64,000 bases of DNA from Celeribacter indicus (GTDB lineage Bacteria; Pseudomonadota; Alphaproteobacteria; Rhodobacterales; Rhodobacteraceae), in NCBI RefSeq assembly GCF_000819565.1, contig NZ_CP004393.1, positions 1,364,001 through 1,428,000 of the forward strand, read 5' to 3'. The first letter of the stretch is position 1, and each line of letters starts with the position of its first letter. The notes below the pieces were generated by a model. That model ran no database searches. It was not told the DNA's origin and worked only from the letters and a program-made list of their open reading frames with translations. Made by a program: the position numbers and the translations under genes. Of the stretch, positions 26,269-37,082 are shown piece by piece.

Positions 26269-27441
26269 TCAAGTTTTCGAAAACATCTCGGCAATGCCAT
26301 TCGACCCGATCAGTTTCGCCAGCCTGCGCCCTTTCGGAGTTCGGCGCCATGTCAGGAATATGATTTGGTCAAACGTGCTGGGGAGGGGCATGATGCGATG
26401 ATTTTCGACAGCTGTCGCGTGGAGCGGCAAAATGCTGTTTGCCGTCCCGGAATGCGCCATGTTCACAATAATCGGCAGAGAGTCGATTTCGACGAGGGAT
26501 GTCAGGCTGCGCCAATCCGGCCCGGCATAGGTGTCGAGAAACTGTTCTGCCCGTTGGCGCAGGCCACTGCGCCTGGATTGCAAGACCAGAGGCTGACGTT
26601 TCAAAGCCCGCCGTAGCTCTGCCTGATTGCGGTAATCTTCGGGCAAATGAAGACCGGCCATGGCAACGCTGCCACGCAACACCGGCGATTGCGCATAGGT
26701 CGGATCATTCAGCGCGGCATCCAGAAGAATGCAATCGAAGCGCCCGGTATCGAGGCCGATCAAAAGATCCTCTGCAAGCGTCGAGGCGATAGAGACCCGA
26801 AACCCCTGCCGATTGTGCATCTCCGTATTGAGTCCGGCCAAAAGCGTGGACAGCTCCCCGAAGGGTGTGGCGGGAATGATCGAGCCCAAACTGTAGCGCC
26901 GGGACACCTGACTATGCTGTGGCTCCGACACTTGGGACAAGGCCCGCCATTCGGCTTCGAGCTGACCGGTCAGGTTGACCAGCCTGAGGCCTTCGGGCGT
27001 CGGGTCGATGCCCTTGGGGCCACGCAGGATAAGCTTTGTGTCGAGGGTGCGCTCCAGGAGGCTGATTTGCCGCGTCAGTTGCGGTTGTGCCAGATTCATC
27101 TGTTCGGCCGCACGGCGGATGGAGCCGACACGCAGCGCTTCGGACAGGCGAAACAGAGCCGCGAAACTGATGGATTTATCTGGCACGCGCTCGGCTTCGC
27201 AGCTGAGAATCTGACGGCAGAGAGCGGCGAGGCGCGCGATGGCGGGGGTCCTGCGCTGCGCGTCGATCGTTAGCGAAATACCGTCTTCGCCGCGACGCAC
27301 CAGAGGAAACCCCAGATCGTCCTCAAGCCGCGTCAGGGCGGCTCCGATGCTGGACACCGGCTGGCCACAGGCGCGGGACGCGGCGCGTATGCCGCCGTGC
27401 CGCAACGCGAGATCCGCCATAATGATCGTGGAACTTCTCAT
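26269..27441 (-). CDS. LysR-family regulator with two tandem N-terminal HTH domains
   Basis: A 390-residue regulator. Residues 3-60 form one LysR-type winged HTH (ASRACGQPVSSIGAALTRLE), and residues 90-152 form a second (RAAEQMNLAQPQLTRQISLLE with TPEG). A periplasmic-binding-like effector domain follows. Standard LysR proteins of about 300 residues have only one HTH. The start at 27441 gives a complete first HTH; ATG 27474 is possible but has no ribosome-binding site. It is divergent from the amidohydrolase gene and so most likely controls the catabolic operon at 27.6-39.1 kb. Confidence 0.88.
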   Translation of the reverse strand: MRSSTIIMADLALRHGGIRAASRACGQPVSSIGAALTRLEDDLGFPLVRRGEDGISLTIDAQRRTPAIARLAALCRQILSCEAERVPDKSISFAALFRLSEALRVGSIRRAAEQMNLAQPQLTRQISLLERTLDTKLILRGPKGIDPTPEGLRLVNLTGQLEAEWRALSQVSEPQHSQVSRRYSLGSIIPATPFGELSTLLAGLNTEMHNRQGFRVSIASTLAEDLLIGLDTGRFDCILLDAALNDPTYAQSPVLRGSVAMAGLHLPEDYRNQAELRRALKRQPLVLQSRRSGLRQRAEQFLDTYAGPDWRSLTSLVEIDSLPIIVNMAHSGTANSILPLHATAVENHRIMPLPSTFDQIIFLTWRRTPKGRRLAKLIGSNGIAEMFSKT

Positions 27442-27579
27442 GCCTTTGCGTATCCCGTGTCCATATTTTGGCATATGCCATAAAAAAATATCCGATGCTA
27501 TGCTGATCGAAAGAAAAGACAGGGACGGGGCCGGAATCGGCGTGTCATAGGCGGCGGCCCCTCGGTGAAAGGAGACATT

Positions 27580-28965
27580 ATGTCGGATTTCGATTTGGTT
27601 CTGACCGGGCATGTCGTTTTGTGCGACCGCGAAGTGGAAAACGGCTTCGTCGCCGTCCGCGCGGGCAAAATCGCGCTTTTGGGCGAAGGCGCGGCGCCTT
27701 CTGCGCGGGAACGTCACGATCTCGGGGCGGCTATGATCCTGCCCGGCGCCGTCGATGCCCAGGTGCATTCCCTGTCGCAAAAAGGCGCTGAAGGCTTTGC
27801 CGCATCGACGGCCGCAGCCGCGGCGGGCGGGGTCACGACCATCGTGGATATGCCCTATGACGAGGGCAATCTCGTCTGCTCCGCCGAGGCCGTTCGCATC
27901 AAAGCCCAAGAGGCCGAGGCAGAGGCCCGCGTGGATGTGGCGCTCTACGGCACGATTGACCCGACAGAGGGCGCGGCGCGGATCGCGGAACAGGCCGAAG
28001 CCGGTGTCTGCGCTTTCAAATTCTCGACCTTCGGCACCGATCCCAAACGTTTCCCCCGCATTTCCCCGGCGCTGCTGATGGCCTGTTTCAAAGAGGTCGC
28101 GAAAACTGGGCTGGCCGCCGGGGTCCACAACGAGGACGACGCCTTCGTGCGCGAGGCGATCGCCGCCGTCGAGGCCGCAGGTATCACCGATTGGCGCGCC
28201 CATGGCCTGTCGCGCCCGCCCATGACGGAAATTCTGGCGGCACTTCAAATCTATGAAACCGGCGCAGCCACCGGATGCCCGGCGCATGTGGTGCATTGCT
28301 CGCTCGGGCGCGGCTATGAAATAGCCAAACACTATCGCGACGAAGGGCATCACGCCACGGTTGAATGCTGTATCCATTACCTGACGCTTGATGAGGAAAA
28401 CGATGTCGCCCGGCTGGGTGGCAAGGCCAAGATCAACCCCCCGATCCGGCCGCGTGAAGAGGTGGAGCGGCTCTGGCGACACGTTGCGGCGGGCAATGTC
28501 TCCATGGTCTCGACCGATCATGTGAGCTGGTCCGAGGACCGGAAAACCGATCCGGAGATGTTGAAAAACGCCTCCGGGGTGCCGGGGCTGGAAGTGATGA
28601 TCCCGCTCTTTGTCAAAGGCGCGCTGGCGCGGGGAATTCCCCTGACCTGGGCCGCGCGGCTTTTGGCCGAGAACCCGGCACGACATTTTCGCATCGACCA
28701 TGCCAAGGGTGGTCTCGCTGTGGGACGAGATGCTGACCTGACCGTCTTGGAGCCGGTTGCGAAAACCTATGACGCAGGTGCCAGCACGGTCTCGGTTGCG
28801 GGCTGGTCGCCCTATGACGGAATGGAGCTGCCGTGGACGACGGCGGGCACATGGCTGCGCGGAGCGCAGGTGTTCGACGGCACGACGGTTCTGGCAGCGC
28901 CCGGAAATGGAGCCTTCCTGCGTCCCGAGCGTCCGCTGGGCCTGCGCAAGGCGGTGCGCGCATGA
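27580..28965 (+). CDS. Dihydroorotase/hydantoinase-like cyclic amidohydrolase
   Basis: A 461-residue metal-dependent amidohydrolase. The first metal motif reads VDAQVHS, with Gln in place of the first His of HxH as in some dihydroorotases. The carbamylated-Lys candidate is in CAFKFSTFG, further His ligands in VVHCSLGRG, and the catalytic Asp in STDHVSW. The family hydrolyses cyclic amides such as hydantoins, allantoin or dihydroorotate. Followed by a carbamoyl-amino-acid hydrolase and a DUF917 protein, it most likely opens a hydantoin ring. AAAGGAGA precedes the ATG. The stop overlaps the next start. Confidence 0.87.
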   Translation: MSDFDLVLTGHVVLCDREVENGFVAVRAGKIALLGEGAAPSARERHDLGAAMILPGAVDAQVHSLSQKGAEGFAASTAAAAAGGVTTIVDMPYDEGNLVCSAEAVRIKAQEAEAEARVDVALYGTIDPTEGAARIAEQAEAGVCAFKFSTFGTDPKRFPRISPALLMACFKEVAKTGLAAGVHNEDDAFVREAIAAVEAAGITDWRAHGLSRPPMTEILAALQIYETGAATGCPAHVVHCSLGRGYEIAKHYRDEGHHATVECCIHYLTLDEENDVARLGGKAKINPPIRPREEVERLWRHVAAGNVSMVSTDHVSWSEDRKTDPEMLKNASGVPGLEVMIPLFVKGALARGIPLTWAARLLAENPARHFRIDHAKGGLAVGRDADLTVLEPVAKTYDAGASTVSVAGWSPYDGMELPWTTAGTWLRGAQVFDGTTVLAAPGNGAFLRPERPLGLRKAVRA

Positions 28966-30185
28966 GCAATCTACGCGTTCGCACCGACCGGATCGCCGCC
29001 GATCTGACGGCGCTGTCAAAGATCACCGACCCGGATCGCCCCTGGACACGTCGCGCCTTTTCGCCATGTTTCGACGAAGGCCGCAATTGGTTGGCCGCGC
29101 GTTTCGCGGAGGCCGGGCTTGCGGTCACGACGGATGCCGGGGGCAACCTGATCGGGACGCGGAAGGGCACAGAAAGCCTTGGCACCATCATGCTGGGATC
29201 GCATTCCGACACAGTGCCGGACGGCGGCCGGTTTGATGGCGTGGCCGGTGTCATTGTGGCGCTGGAAGTGGCCCGGAGCCTGGCGGAACGCGGGATCGAG
29301 CTGCGGCACGATCTGGCGGTGACGGATTTTCTGGCGGAGGAGGTTTCGGTCTTTGGCGTCTCATGTATCGGATCGCGCGCCATGGCAGGGGTCTTGCCCG
29401 ACAGCTGGATGCCGTTGCAGCATGAGGGCCGGTCGCTCGACCAGGCGATGCGCGATGTCGGTGGCGACCCGGCTTCGATGACGGCACGTAGCGACATCCG
29501 TGCCTTTCTCGAACTGCACATCGAGCAAGGGCCGGTGCTGGAAAGCTCCGGCACGGAAATAGGACTAGTCACCACGATTGCCGGCATCACCCGTGTGGAG
29601 GTGATCCTCACGGGTCGCCCGGATCACGCTGGGACGACCCCGATGGGGCATCGCGCGGATGCGCTCGTGGCGGCCTCCGATCTGATCAGCGCGATTGATG
29701 CTGAAGCCACTGCACGCAGCGAACAGGGATCGCATTTCACAGCGACCGTGGGCGAATTCTCGATTGAACCGGGCGCGGCGAATGTGGTGCCCGGGCGGGT
29801 GCGGATGTTGATTGATGCGCGCTCTGAAGAGCGGGCGCAGATGCTCGCGTTCCTCGATTGGCTGGAGGCACGAACCCAGAGCCTGCCGATGGGCATCTCA
29901 GCCGAATTGACCCGCCTCTCCGACAATTTTCCGACACAGATGGATGGGGGGCTTGTCGATCATCTCGAAAGCGCTTCGGCGCGGGTCGGTGCCTCTGCCA
30001 CGCGCATGGTGTCGGGTGCCGGGCACGATGCGGCTTTCATGGCGCGGATTGCGCCTGCGGCCATGGTGTTCGTGCCCTGTCTCGGCGGGCGCTCGCATTG
30101 CCCCGAAGAATGGGCGGAGGCGACGGATATCGCCCTTGGGGCAGAGGTCCTGGTGGAAACCGTCATTGCCGTGGATCAGACTTAA
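28962..30185 (+). CDS. M20-family N-carbamoyl-L-amino acid hydrolase / allantoate amidohydrolase
   Basis: A 407-residue zinc hydrolase of the M20 ureidohydrolase branch. Ligands are visible in order: GSHSDTVPDGGRFDG (His, Asp), FLAEEVSVFG (Glu pair), LELHIEQGPVLE (His) and SGAGHDAAFMA (His). Enzymes of this type cut N-carbamoyl amino acids to amino acid, CO2 and ammonia. The ATG overlaps the stop of the preceding hydantoinase-like gene, so the ring-opening and decarbamoylation steps are made together. The predicted product here is L-glutamate if the substrate is N-carbamoyl-glutamate (inference). Confidence 0.9.
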   Translation: MSNLRVRTDRIAADLTALSKITDPDRPWTRRAFSPCFDEGRNWLAARFAEAGLAVTTDAGGNLIGTRKGTESLGTIMLGSHSDTVPDGGRFDGVAGVIVALEVARSLAERGIELRHDLAVTDFLAEEVSVFGVSCIGSRAMAGVLPDSWMPLQHEGRSLDQAMRDVGGDPASMTARSDIRAFLELHIEQGPVLESSGTEIGLVTTIAGITRVEVILTGRPDHAGTTPMGHRADALVAASDLISAIDAEATARSEQGSHFTATVGEFSIEPGAANVVPGRVRMLIDARSEERAQMLAFLDWLEARTQSLPMGISAELTRLSDNFPTQMDGGLVDHLESASARVGASATRMVSGAGHDAAFMARIAPAAMVFVPCLGGRSHCPEEWAEATDIALGAEVLVETVIAVDQT

Positions 30186-30199
30186 AGGAAGGAGCAGAA

Positions 30200-31292
30200 A
30201 TGCGTCGTATTTTGACAGAAAAAGACGTCGAACCCGCCGTGCGCGGTGGTTCGGTCTATGCCGCCGGGGGCGGTGGCTGGGCCGATCACGGGCGCCAGCT
30301 GGGCTATGCCGCCGTCGGGGCAGGGCAACCGGAACTCGTCAGCATCGATGAGTTGAACGAAGAGGATTGGGTCGCGACCGCCGCCGCCATCGGTGCGCCG
30401 GCCTCGACCACGCCCTGGGAAATGCGCGGTGTGGATTACATCAAGGCGGTTGAATTGTTGAACGAGGCTTTGGGCACGCCCGTGGCCGGGCTGATGGTTG
30501 GGCAGAACGGCAAAAGCTCCACCTTGAATGGCTGGCTTCCGGCCTCCATTCTCGGGTGCAAGGTGATCGACGCCGTGGGCGACATCCGGGCGCATCCGAC
30601 GGGCGACATGGGCTCCATCGGCATGGCCGGATCGGACGAGCAGATGATCCAGACCGCCGTCGGCGGCAACCGTGATCAGAACCGTTACATCGAGCTGGTC
30701 ACCCGGGGCGCGACGGCCAAGGTCTCGCCGATCCTGCGTACGGCTTCCGATATGTCGGGCGGCTTTATCGCCTCGGCGCGCAACCCTCTGCGGGCGAGCT
30801 ATGTGGCGCGCAACGCGGCGCTGGGCGGGATCTCGATGGCGCTCGATCTCGGGCACGCGATCCTGGCCGCCGAACCTAAAGGCGCGACCGCCGTCATCGA
30901 CGCCATCGTCGAAAAGACGAAGGGCACGATCCTGATCGAGGGCAAGATCACCGCCAAGGATGTGCGCTACACGAATGAGGCCTTCGACATCGGCACCGTC
31001 ACGGTGGGGCAGGGCGATCATGCGATGACGCTGCATGTGATGAACGAATATATGGCCGTCGACGATGCAGGAGGGGCGCGTCAGGCCAGTTTCCCGGATG
31101 TGATCACCACGCTGTCGAGCGAGGCCGAGCCGCTCTCCGTCGGTCAATTGGAGGTGGGCATGACGGTGCATGTGCTGCATGTCTCGCGCCAGGTGATCCC
31201 GTTGGGCGCCGGGGTGTTGGACCCGGCCGTTTATCCGCCGGTCGAACGGGCCATGGGGATCGAATTGGCGCGCTATGTTCTGGAGGGCCACA

Positions 31293-31300
<8 letters not shown>
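30200..31300 (+). CDS. DUF917-family protein (S-methyl-thiohydantoin desulfurase family)
   Basis: A 366-residue protein of the DUF917 family: an N-terminal VYAAGGGGWADHGRQLG glycine-rich segment, a central DAVGDIRAHPTGDMGS and a C-terminal VPL-type lobe. Members are annotated as hydantoinase/oxoprolinase-related, and characterised ones remove sulfur from (S-methyl)thiohydantoin in ergothioneine degradation. AAGGAAGGAG precedes the ATG at 30200. It sits between the carbamoylase and a urocanate-hydratase homologue, exactly the company expected for a thiohydantoin desulfurase. Activity is inferred. Confidence 0.85.
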
Positions 31301-32951
<1,651 letters not shown>

Positions 32952-32960
32952 CCGATCCTG

Positions 32961-32988
32961 CCGGGAGCGACTGCTGCGTGGCTCCCGG
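32961..32988. other. Intergenic stem-loop
   Basis: CCGGGAGC and GCTCCCGG form a perfect eight-pair stem with a 12-base loop between the hydratase and TRAP binding-protein genes. An A-rich tract follows rather than a T-run, so it is at most a partial terminator on the plus strand. Confidence 0.5.
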
Positions 32989-33033
32989 TCCTATAAAAAA
33001 CTTTAAAGACCTCTCAACAACAGGGAAACCATC

Positions 33034-34029
33034 ATGAGACAACTTAAATCATTTCTGGCTGCGACCGTCTTGCTGGCTGCTCCGGCCTTTGCTCAGGAGA
33101 GCGTGACGCTGAAGTACTCGTCCTTCCTTCCTGCGACGACGGTCAACAACGCCTTGTCGGCACCCGCTTTGGCGGCACGTCTGGACGAGTTAACGGAGGG
33201 TGCATTGAAAATCGAACTTTACCCCGGCGGTTCTTTGGTGTCCGGCGGTGAGGTCCAGATGAAACTGGTGCTTGACGGTGTAGCCGATATCGCGGAGATC
33301 CCGCTGCCCTATACGCCGGGCCGTGTCTCCGGGCTCGATGTTTTCGAACTGCCGAACATGGCGCAGAGCAATTCCGACGGCGCGCTGGCGAGCATCGCGT
33401 TGATCGACCAAGGATTGATCGGCGGCATGGGCGATCTGATCGCCCTGGGCATGTTGCAATCCGGGCCATACTACATCCACACCAAAGATGAGATCGGCAG
33501 CCTGGACGATCTACGCGGCAAGAAACTGCGCGTTTCGGGTCAGACACAGGCCCAGATCGTCAGCCGTCTCGGCGCCGTGCCTGTGTCCAACATTCCGGCC
33601 ACTGCGATGGCTGAAAACGTCAGCCGAGGCCTGATCGACGGCGCTTTGGTCGACACCGGGAACCTCTATAACTTCGGGGTCGGCGATCTTTTGACCTATC
33701 ACGTCACCAACCTGCCGCTTGGCTCCTTCGCCGTGCTCTTCGGTCTGTCCAAAGCGAAATACGACACGCTCCCGCCTGAATCTCAAGACGCTATCGATAG
33801 CGTGAAGGGCGATTGGTACACCACCGTTCTGGGCGGCAACATGGACAAGCAGACCCAAGATGTCGTGGCCCGGCTGGAGGCCTCCGAGGTACATCATTTC
33901 GTCACACTGAGCGACGACGATCTGGCGCGTGCCGATAGGGTCTTGTCGCAGGTCACCGAGAAATGGGTCGCGAAAGCCCCGGAAAACGCCGCCATTCTCG
34001 AAGCTGCGCGTACGGCGCTTGGCCAGTAG
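33034..34029 (+). CDS. TRAP transporter substrate-binding protein (DctP family)
   Basis: A 331-residue periplasmic protein with a Sec signal peptide (cleavage near AFA at about residue 20) and the DctP pattern, including LYPGGSLVSGGEVQMKLVLDG and the substrate-contacting region GKKLRVSGQTQAQIVSRL. CAGGGA precedes the start. It begins the transport half of the operon; its substrate is probably the carboxylic acid that the flanking enzymes degrade. Confidence 0.93.
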   Translation: MRQLKSFLAATVLLAAPAFAQESVTLKYSSFLPATTVNNALSAPALAARLDELTEGALKIELYPGGSLVSGGEVQMKLVLDGVADIAEIPLPYTPGRVSGLDVFELPNMAQSNSDGALASIALIDQGLIGGMGDLIALGMLQSGPYYIHTKDEIGSLDDLRGKKLRVSGQTQAQIVSRLGAVPVSNIPATAMAENVSRGLIDGALVDTGNLYNFGVGDLLTYHVTNLPLGSFAVLFGLSKAKYDTLPPESQDAIDSVKGDWYTTVLGGNMDKQTQDVVARLEASEVHHFVTLSDDDLARADRVLSQVTEKWVAKAPENAAILEAARTALGQ

Positions 34030-34047
34030 ATCACAAGAGGTGAGGTC

Positions 34048-34605
34048 ATGTTGAAACTGGCAAATTCAATTGCCATCATCGGCCTCACCGCCTTGCTGGC
34101 GGTGACGGGGCTGGTGTTGTTCGAAGTGGCGCTGCGCTCCGAAGCCATGCTGGCGCTCAGGGGTGTCTGGCCTTGGCTGGACGACGTCTTATTCGGTCTC
34201 GGCGTGGATGGGATCAGCGATCTCTACGCTCCTCTTGGCATCGTGGCCGTCGCCGCCTGTTTTCCGGCGATGGTCGCGACCCGCTCGGCTATCACCGTGC
34301 GTTTTGTCACGAAAACCCTGCCCTGGCGTTTGCGTGAAGGCTTCGAAGCTATGGGGTCTCTCTGTCTGTCCGCCATGTTCGCGCTCATGGCCTGGTGGGT
34401 AACGAGCTACACGCTCGATCTCTGGCGCAGCGGTGAAACCACCTGGCTTATGGAGCTGCCGCGCTGGCATGCGTGGGCCGTGGCCTGCCTCTGTCTTTGG
34501 GTGGCCGTGGGCATTCAGGCAGTCGTCAGTCTCAAACAGCTTCTGCGCGCCTGCGCCCGCCATGAACCCGAGCCCCTCCCGCAACCCATTTCTGATCTGG
34601 AGTAA
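34048..34605 (+). CDS. TRAP transporter small permease (DctQ family)
   Basis: A 185-residue protein with four hydrophobic helices. It is a diverged DctQ subunit: the typical WxEExxR helix is not obvious, but size, topology and position between DctP- and DctM-type genes identify it. AAGAGGTGAGG precedes the ATG. Confidence 0.85.
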   Translation: MLKLANSIAIIGLTALLAVTGLVLFEVALRSEAMLALRGVWPWLDDVLFGLGVDGISDLYAPLGIVAVAACFPAMVATRSAITVRFVTKTLPWRLREGFEAMGSLCLSAMFALMAWWVTSYTLDLWRSGETTWLMELPRWHAWAVACLCLWVAVGIQAVVSLKQLLRACARHEPEPLPQPISDLE

Positions 34606-34608
34606 GTC

Positions 34609-35901
34609 ATGTCCCCCATTCTCATTGGAGGTCTCGGACTTCTGTGCCTTCTCGGCGTGATCCTTCTCAATGTACCGATCGCGGCCGCCATGGCGCTTGT
34701 CGGTGTCATCGGCACGCTGGTGCTCGACCCGCTGGCCTCGGTGTTTTCGCTTTTCGGCACCTCGACCGTGCAAGCCCTGTCTTCTCAGGATCTGATCGTC
34801 ATTCCGCTGTTCATTCTTATGGGCGGTTTCGCCATCGTCTCCGGCCTTTCGACTGAAATCTACCGGCTGGCCCATGCCTGGGGCGGTCATCTGCGCGGTG
34901 GTCTGGCGATCACGACCGTGGGGACCAGCGCGATCTTTGGTGCAATCTGCGGCTCCTCCGTGGCGACCACCGCAACCATGGTGCAGGTGGCACTGCCGGA
35001 GATGCGCCGCCGCGGCTATTCCGATGCGCTCATCGCCGGCTCCATCGCCGGGGGCGGCACATTGGGCTCGCTCATCCCGCCTTCTGTGATCATGGTCGTC
35101 TACGCGATCCTGACCCAGCAAAGCGTGCTAGATCTGTTTCGTGCGGCGGTCATTCCCGGTCTGGTCGCGATTGCGCTCTATTTTCTCGCCATCCGGCTGT
35201 TTCTGATGCGTCACCCGGGCGATGGCCAACCAGCGCCGCGCGCCAATTGGGGCGAACGGGTGCGCGCCACGACGCAGGCGCGGCTGACCCTGCTTGTCGC
35301 CGGTGTCATGCTGGGCGGGATTTACAGCGGCATCTTTACCGTCACGGAAGGGGCGGCCATCGGCGTCCTTCTGGTGCTGGCGGCGAGCCTGTTGCGCAAA
35401 AAACTGACGCGGGAAAACTTTGCTGCGACCCTTATTCGGGCGGCGTCGAATATCGGCATGATCTACCTGATCCTGATCGGCGCCGAAATCTACAAGAGCT
35501 TCCTGACGCTGTCCGGTCTGCCAGCGGCCACCGTGGCTTGGGTCGGCGGGCTCGATCTTCCGCCGATGGTGATCATTTCGGTGGTGATCCTGCTCTATCT
35601 CGCTTTGGGCTGCGTGTTCGATGCCATGGCGGCGATGATCCTGACGATGCCTTTCGTTTTCCCGCTCGTGGTCAGCCAGCTCGGGTTCGATCCGGTGTGG
35701 TGGGGCATCATGAACGTGATGATCATCGAGATCGGCATGATCACACCGCCTGTCGGGATCAATATTTTCGTACTGAACGGCATGCGGCCGGACCTCGCGA
35801 TCAAGGATATCTATCGCGGCATCACGCCCTTCGTGGCGGTCGATCTGATCCGCATCCTGATCTTTTTGCTGTTCCCCGGGCTGATGCTGGTTCTGGTGTA
35901 A
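34609..35901 (+). CDS. TRAP transporter large permease (DctM family)
   Basis: A 430-residue polytopic protein with DctM motifs (LIVIPLFILMGGFAIVSGL, CGSSVATTATMVQVALP, GSLIPPSVIMVVYAIL). It forms the translocation subunit with the DctQ-like protein three bases upstream. It is followed after a short spacer by the CoA-transferase gene. Confidence 0.94.
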   Translation: MSPILIGGLGLLCLLGVILLNVPIAAAMALVGVIGTLVLDPLASVFSLFGTSTVQALSSQDLIVIPLFILMGGFAIVSGLSTEIYRLAHAWGGHLRGGLAITTVGTSAIFGAICGSSVATTATMVQVALPEMRRRGYSDALIAGSIAGGGTLGSLIPPSVIMVVYAILTQQSVLDLFRAAVIPGLVAIALYFLAIRLFLMRHPGDGQPAPRANWGERVRATTQARLTLLVAGVMLGGIYSGIFTVTEGAAIGVLLVLAASLLRKKLTRENFAATLIRAASNIGMIYLILIGAEIYKSFLTLSGLPAATVAWVGGLDLPPMVIISVVILLYLALGCVFDAMAAMILTMPFVFPLVVSQLGFDPVWWGIMNVMIIEIGMITPPVGINIFVLNGMRPDLAIKDIYRGITPFVAVDLIRILIFLLFPGLMLVLV

Positions 35902-35912
35902 AGGAGAGTGTG

Positions 35913-37061
35913 ATGACACAGACGATCAACCGCCCGCTGGAGGGGGTCCGCATCCTCGATTTCACCCGTGTGCTTTCCGGGCCGTTCTGCACCGCCATGC
36001 TGGCCGACATCGGCGCCGAGGTGATTAAGATCGAAAGCCCGACCGGCGACGATCAACGCCATATGGGGGCGATGCGGCATGGGCAATCCGTCAGTTTCGA
36101 ACTGATCAACCGCAACAAGAAAAGCCTCTGCCTCGATCTGAAATCCCCGGAGGCCAAAGAGGTTATTCTTGACCTCGTGGCATCCTGCGATGTGGTGGTC
36201 GAAAATTTCCGTCCCGGCGTCGCGGCACGTCTGGGTGTGGATTACGACACATTGCGCAGGGTGCGCCCGGATTTGATCCATTGCGCGATTTCCGGCTTCG
36301 GGCAGGAGGGTCCCCTGACCAAACGCCCGGCCTATGATGTGGTGGCGCAGGCAATGAGCGGGTTCATGAGCCTCACCGGCGAGCCGGGGCGCCCGCCGGT
36401 TCTGGCCGGCGACTCGATTGGCGACACGGTGCCCGGCATCTATGCCGCCTGGGCAATCTGCGCGGCGCTGTTCCGGCGCGAGCGCACGGGGCAGGGGGGG
36501 GAGATCGACGTCGCGATGTTCGACTGTCTGTTTTCGCTTTTGCCGACCGCTCTGGCGCAGTTCCAGACCACCGGCACAGCGCCAGAGCGCACCGGATCGA
36601 CGCATCCTTTGTCGGCCCCCTTCGGTGCGTTTCAGGCGCAGGACGGGCATTTCGTGCTGGCCGTCGCCAATGCGCCGCTCTTCGCGCGGTTGTCCGAGGC
36701 GATGGGGCTGGCCGATCTGCCCTCCGATCCGCGATTTGTCGACGACCAGAAACGCCGCGCACATGAGGACGATCTGCGCGCCATCATCGAAGGCTGGAGC
36801 GCTGACAAGCCGGTCGCAGAGGTGATCGATCTGTTTGAGGCCAAGGGCATTCCTGCCGCGCCGATCTGGAACATGGCGGAGGCCGCCGCCAGCCCGCAGG
36901 TTGCGGTGCGCGATTTGCTCTCACGTCAGGTTGAGACGGCGGCCGGGCCGCTCGATTTGCCGGAGCAACCGGTGCAATTCGTCGGCTGCCTCCGTGGGGG
37001 GCAAAAAGCGGCACCGCGTCTTGGAGCGGATGAGGCGCTCCGGGCCGCTCTGGATATTTGA
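35913..37061 (+). CDS. Class III (CaiB/BaiF-type) CoA-transferase
   Basis: A 382-residue formyl-CoA/CaiB-family CoA-transferase. LEGVRILDFTRVLSGPFC opens the protein, and the catalytic Asp is in KRPAYDVVAQAMSG (D142), which forms the aspartyl-CoA intermediate in this family. AAGGAGA precedes the ATG at 35913; the much longer frame upstream is a shadow of the TRAP permease gene. Next to two acyl-CoA dehydrogenase genes, it probably activates the imported acid as a CoA thioester. Confidence 0.92.
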   Translation: MTQTINRPLEGVRILDFTRVLSGPFCTAMLADIGAEVIKIESPTGDDQRHMGAMRHGQSVSFELINRNKKSLCLDLKSPEAKEVILDLVASCDVVVENFRPGVAARLGVDYDTLRRVRPDLIHCAISGFGQEGPLTKRPAYDVVAQAMSGFMSLTGEPGRPPVLAGDSIGDTVPGIYAAWAICAALFRRERTGQGGEIDVAMFDCLFSLLPTALAQFQTTGTAPERTGSTHPLSAPFGAFQAQDGHFVLAVANAPLFARLSEAMGLADLPSDPRFVDDQKRRAHEDDLRAIIEGWSADKPVAEVIDLFEAKGIPAAPIWNMAEAAASPQVAVRDLLSRQVETAAGPLDLPEQPVQFVGCLRGGQKAAPRLGADEALRAALDI

Positions 37062-37082
37062 ATTACCCATCAGGAGACTTCC

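Noticed and set aside
27442..29019. In-frame upstream extension of the LysR gene making a 916-codon frame
   Set aside because: The extension is antisense to the amidohydrolase gene and contains no recognisable domain; the regulator itself begins at 27441.
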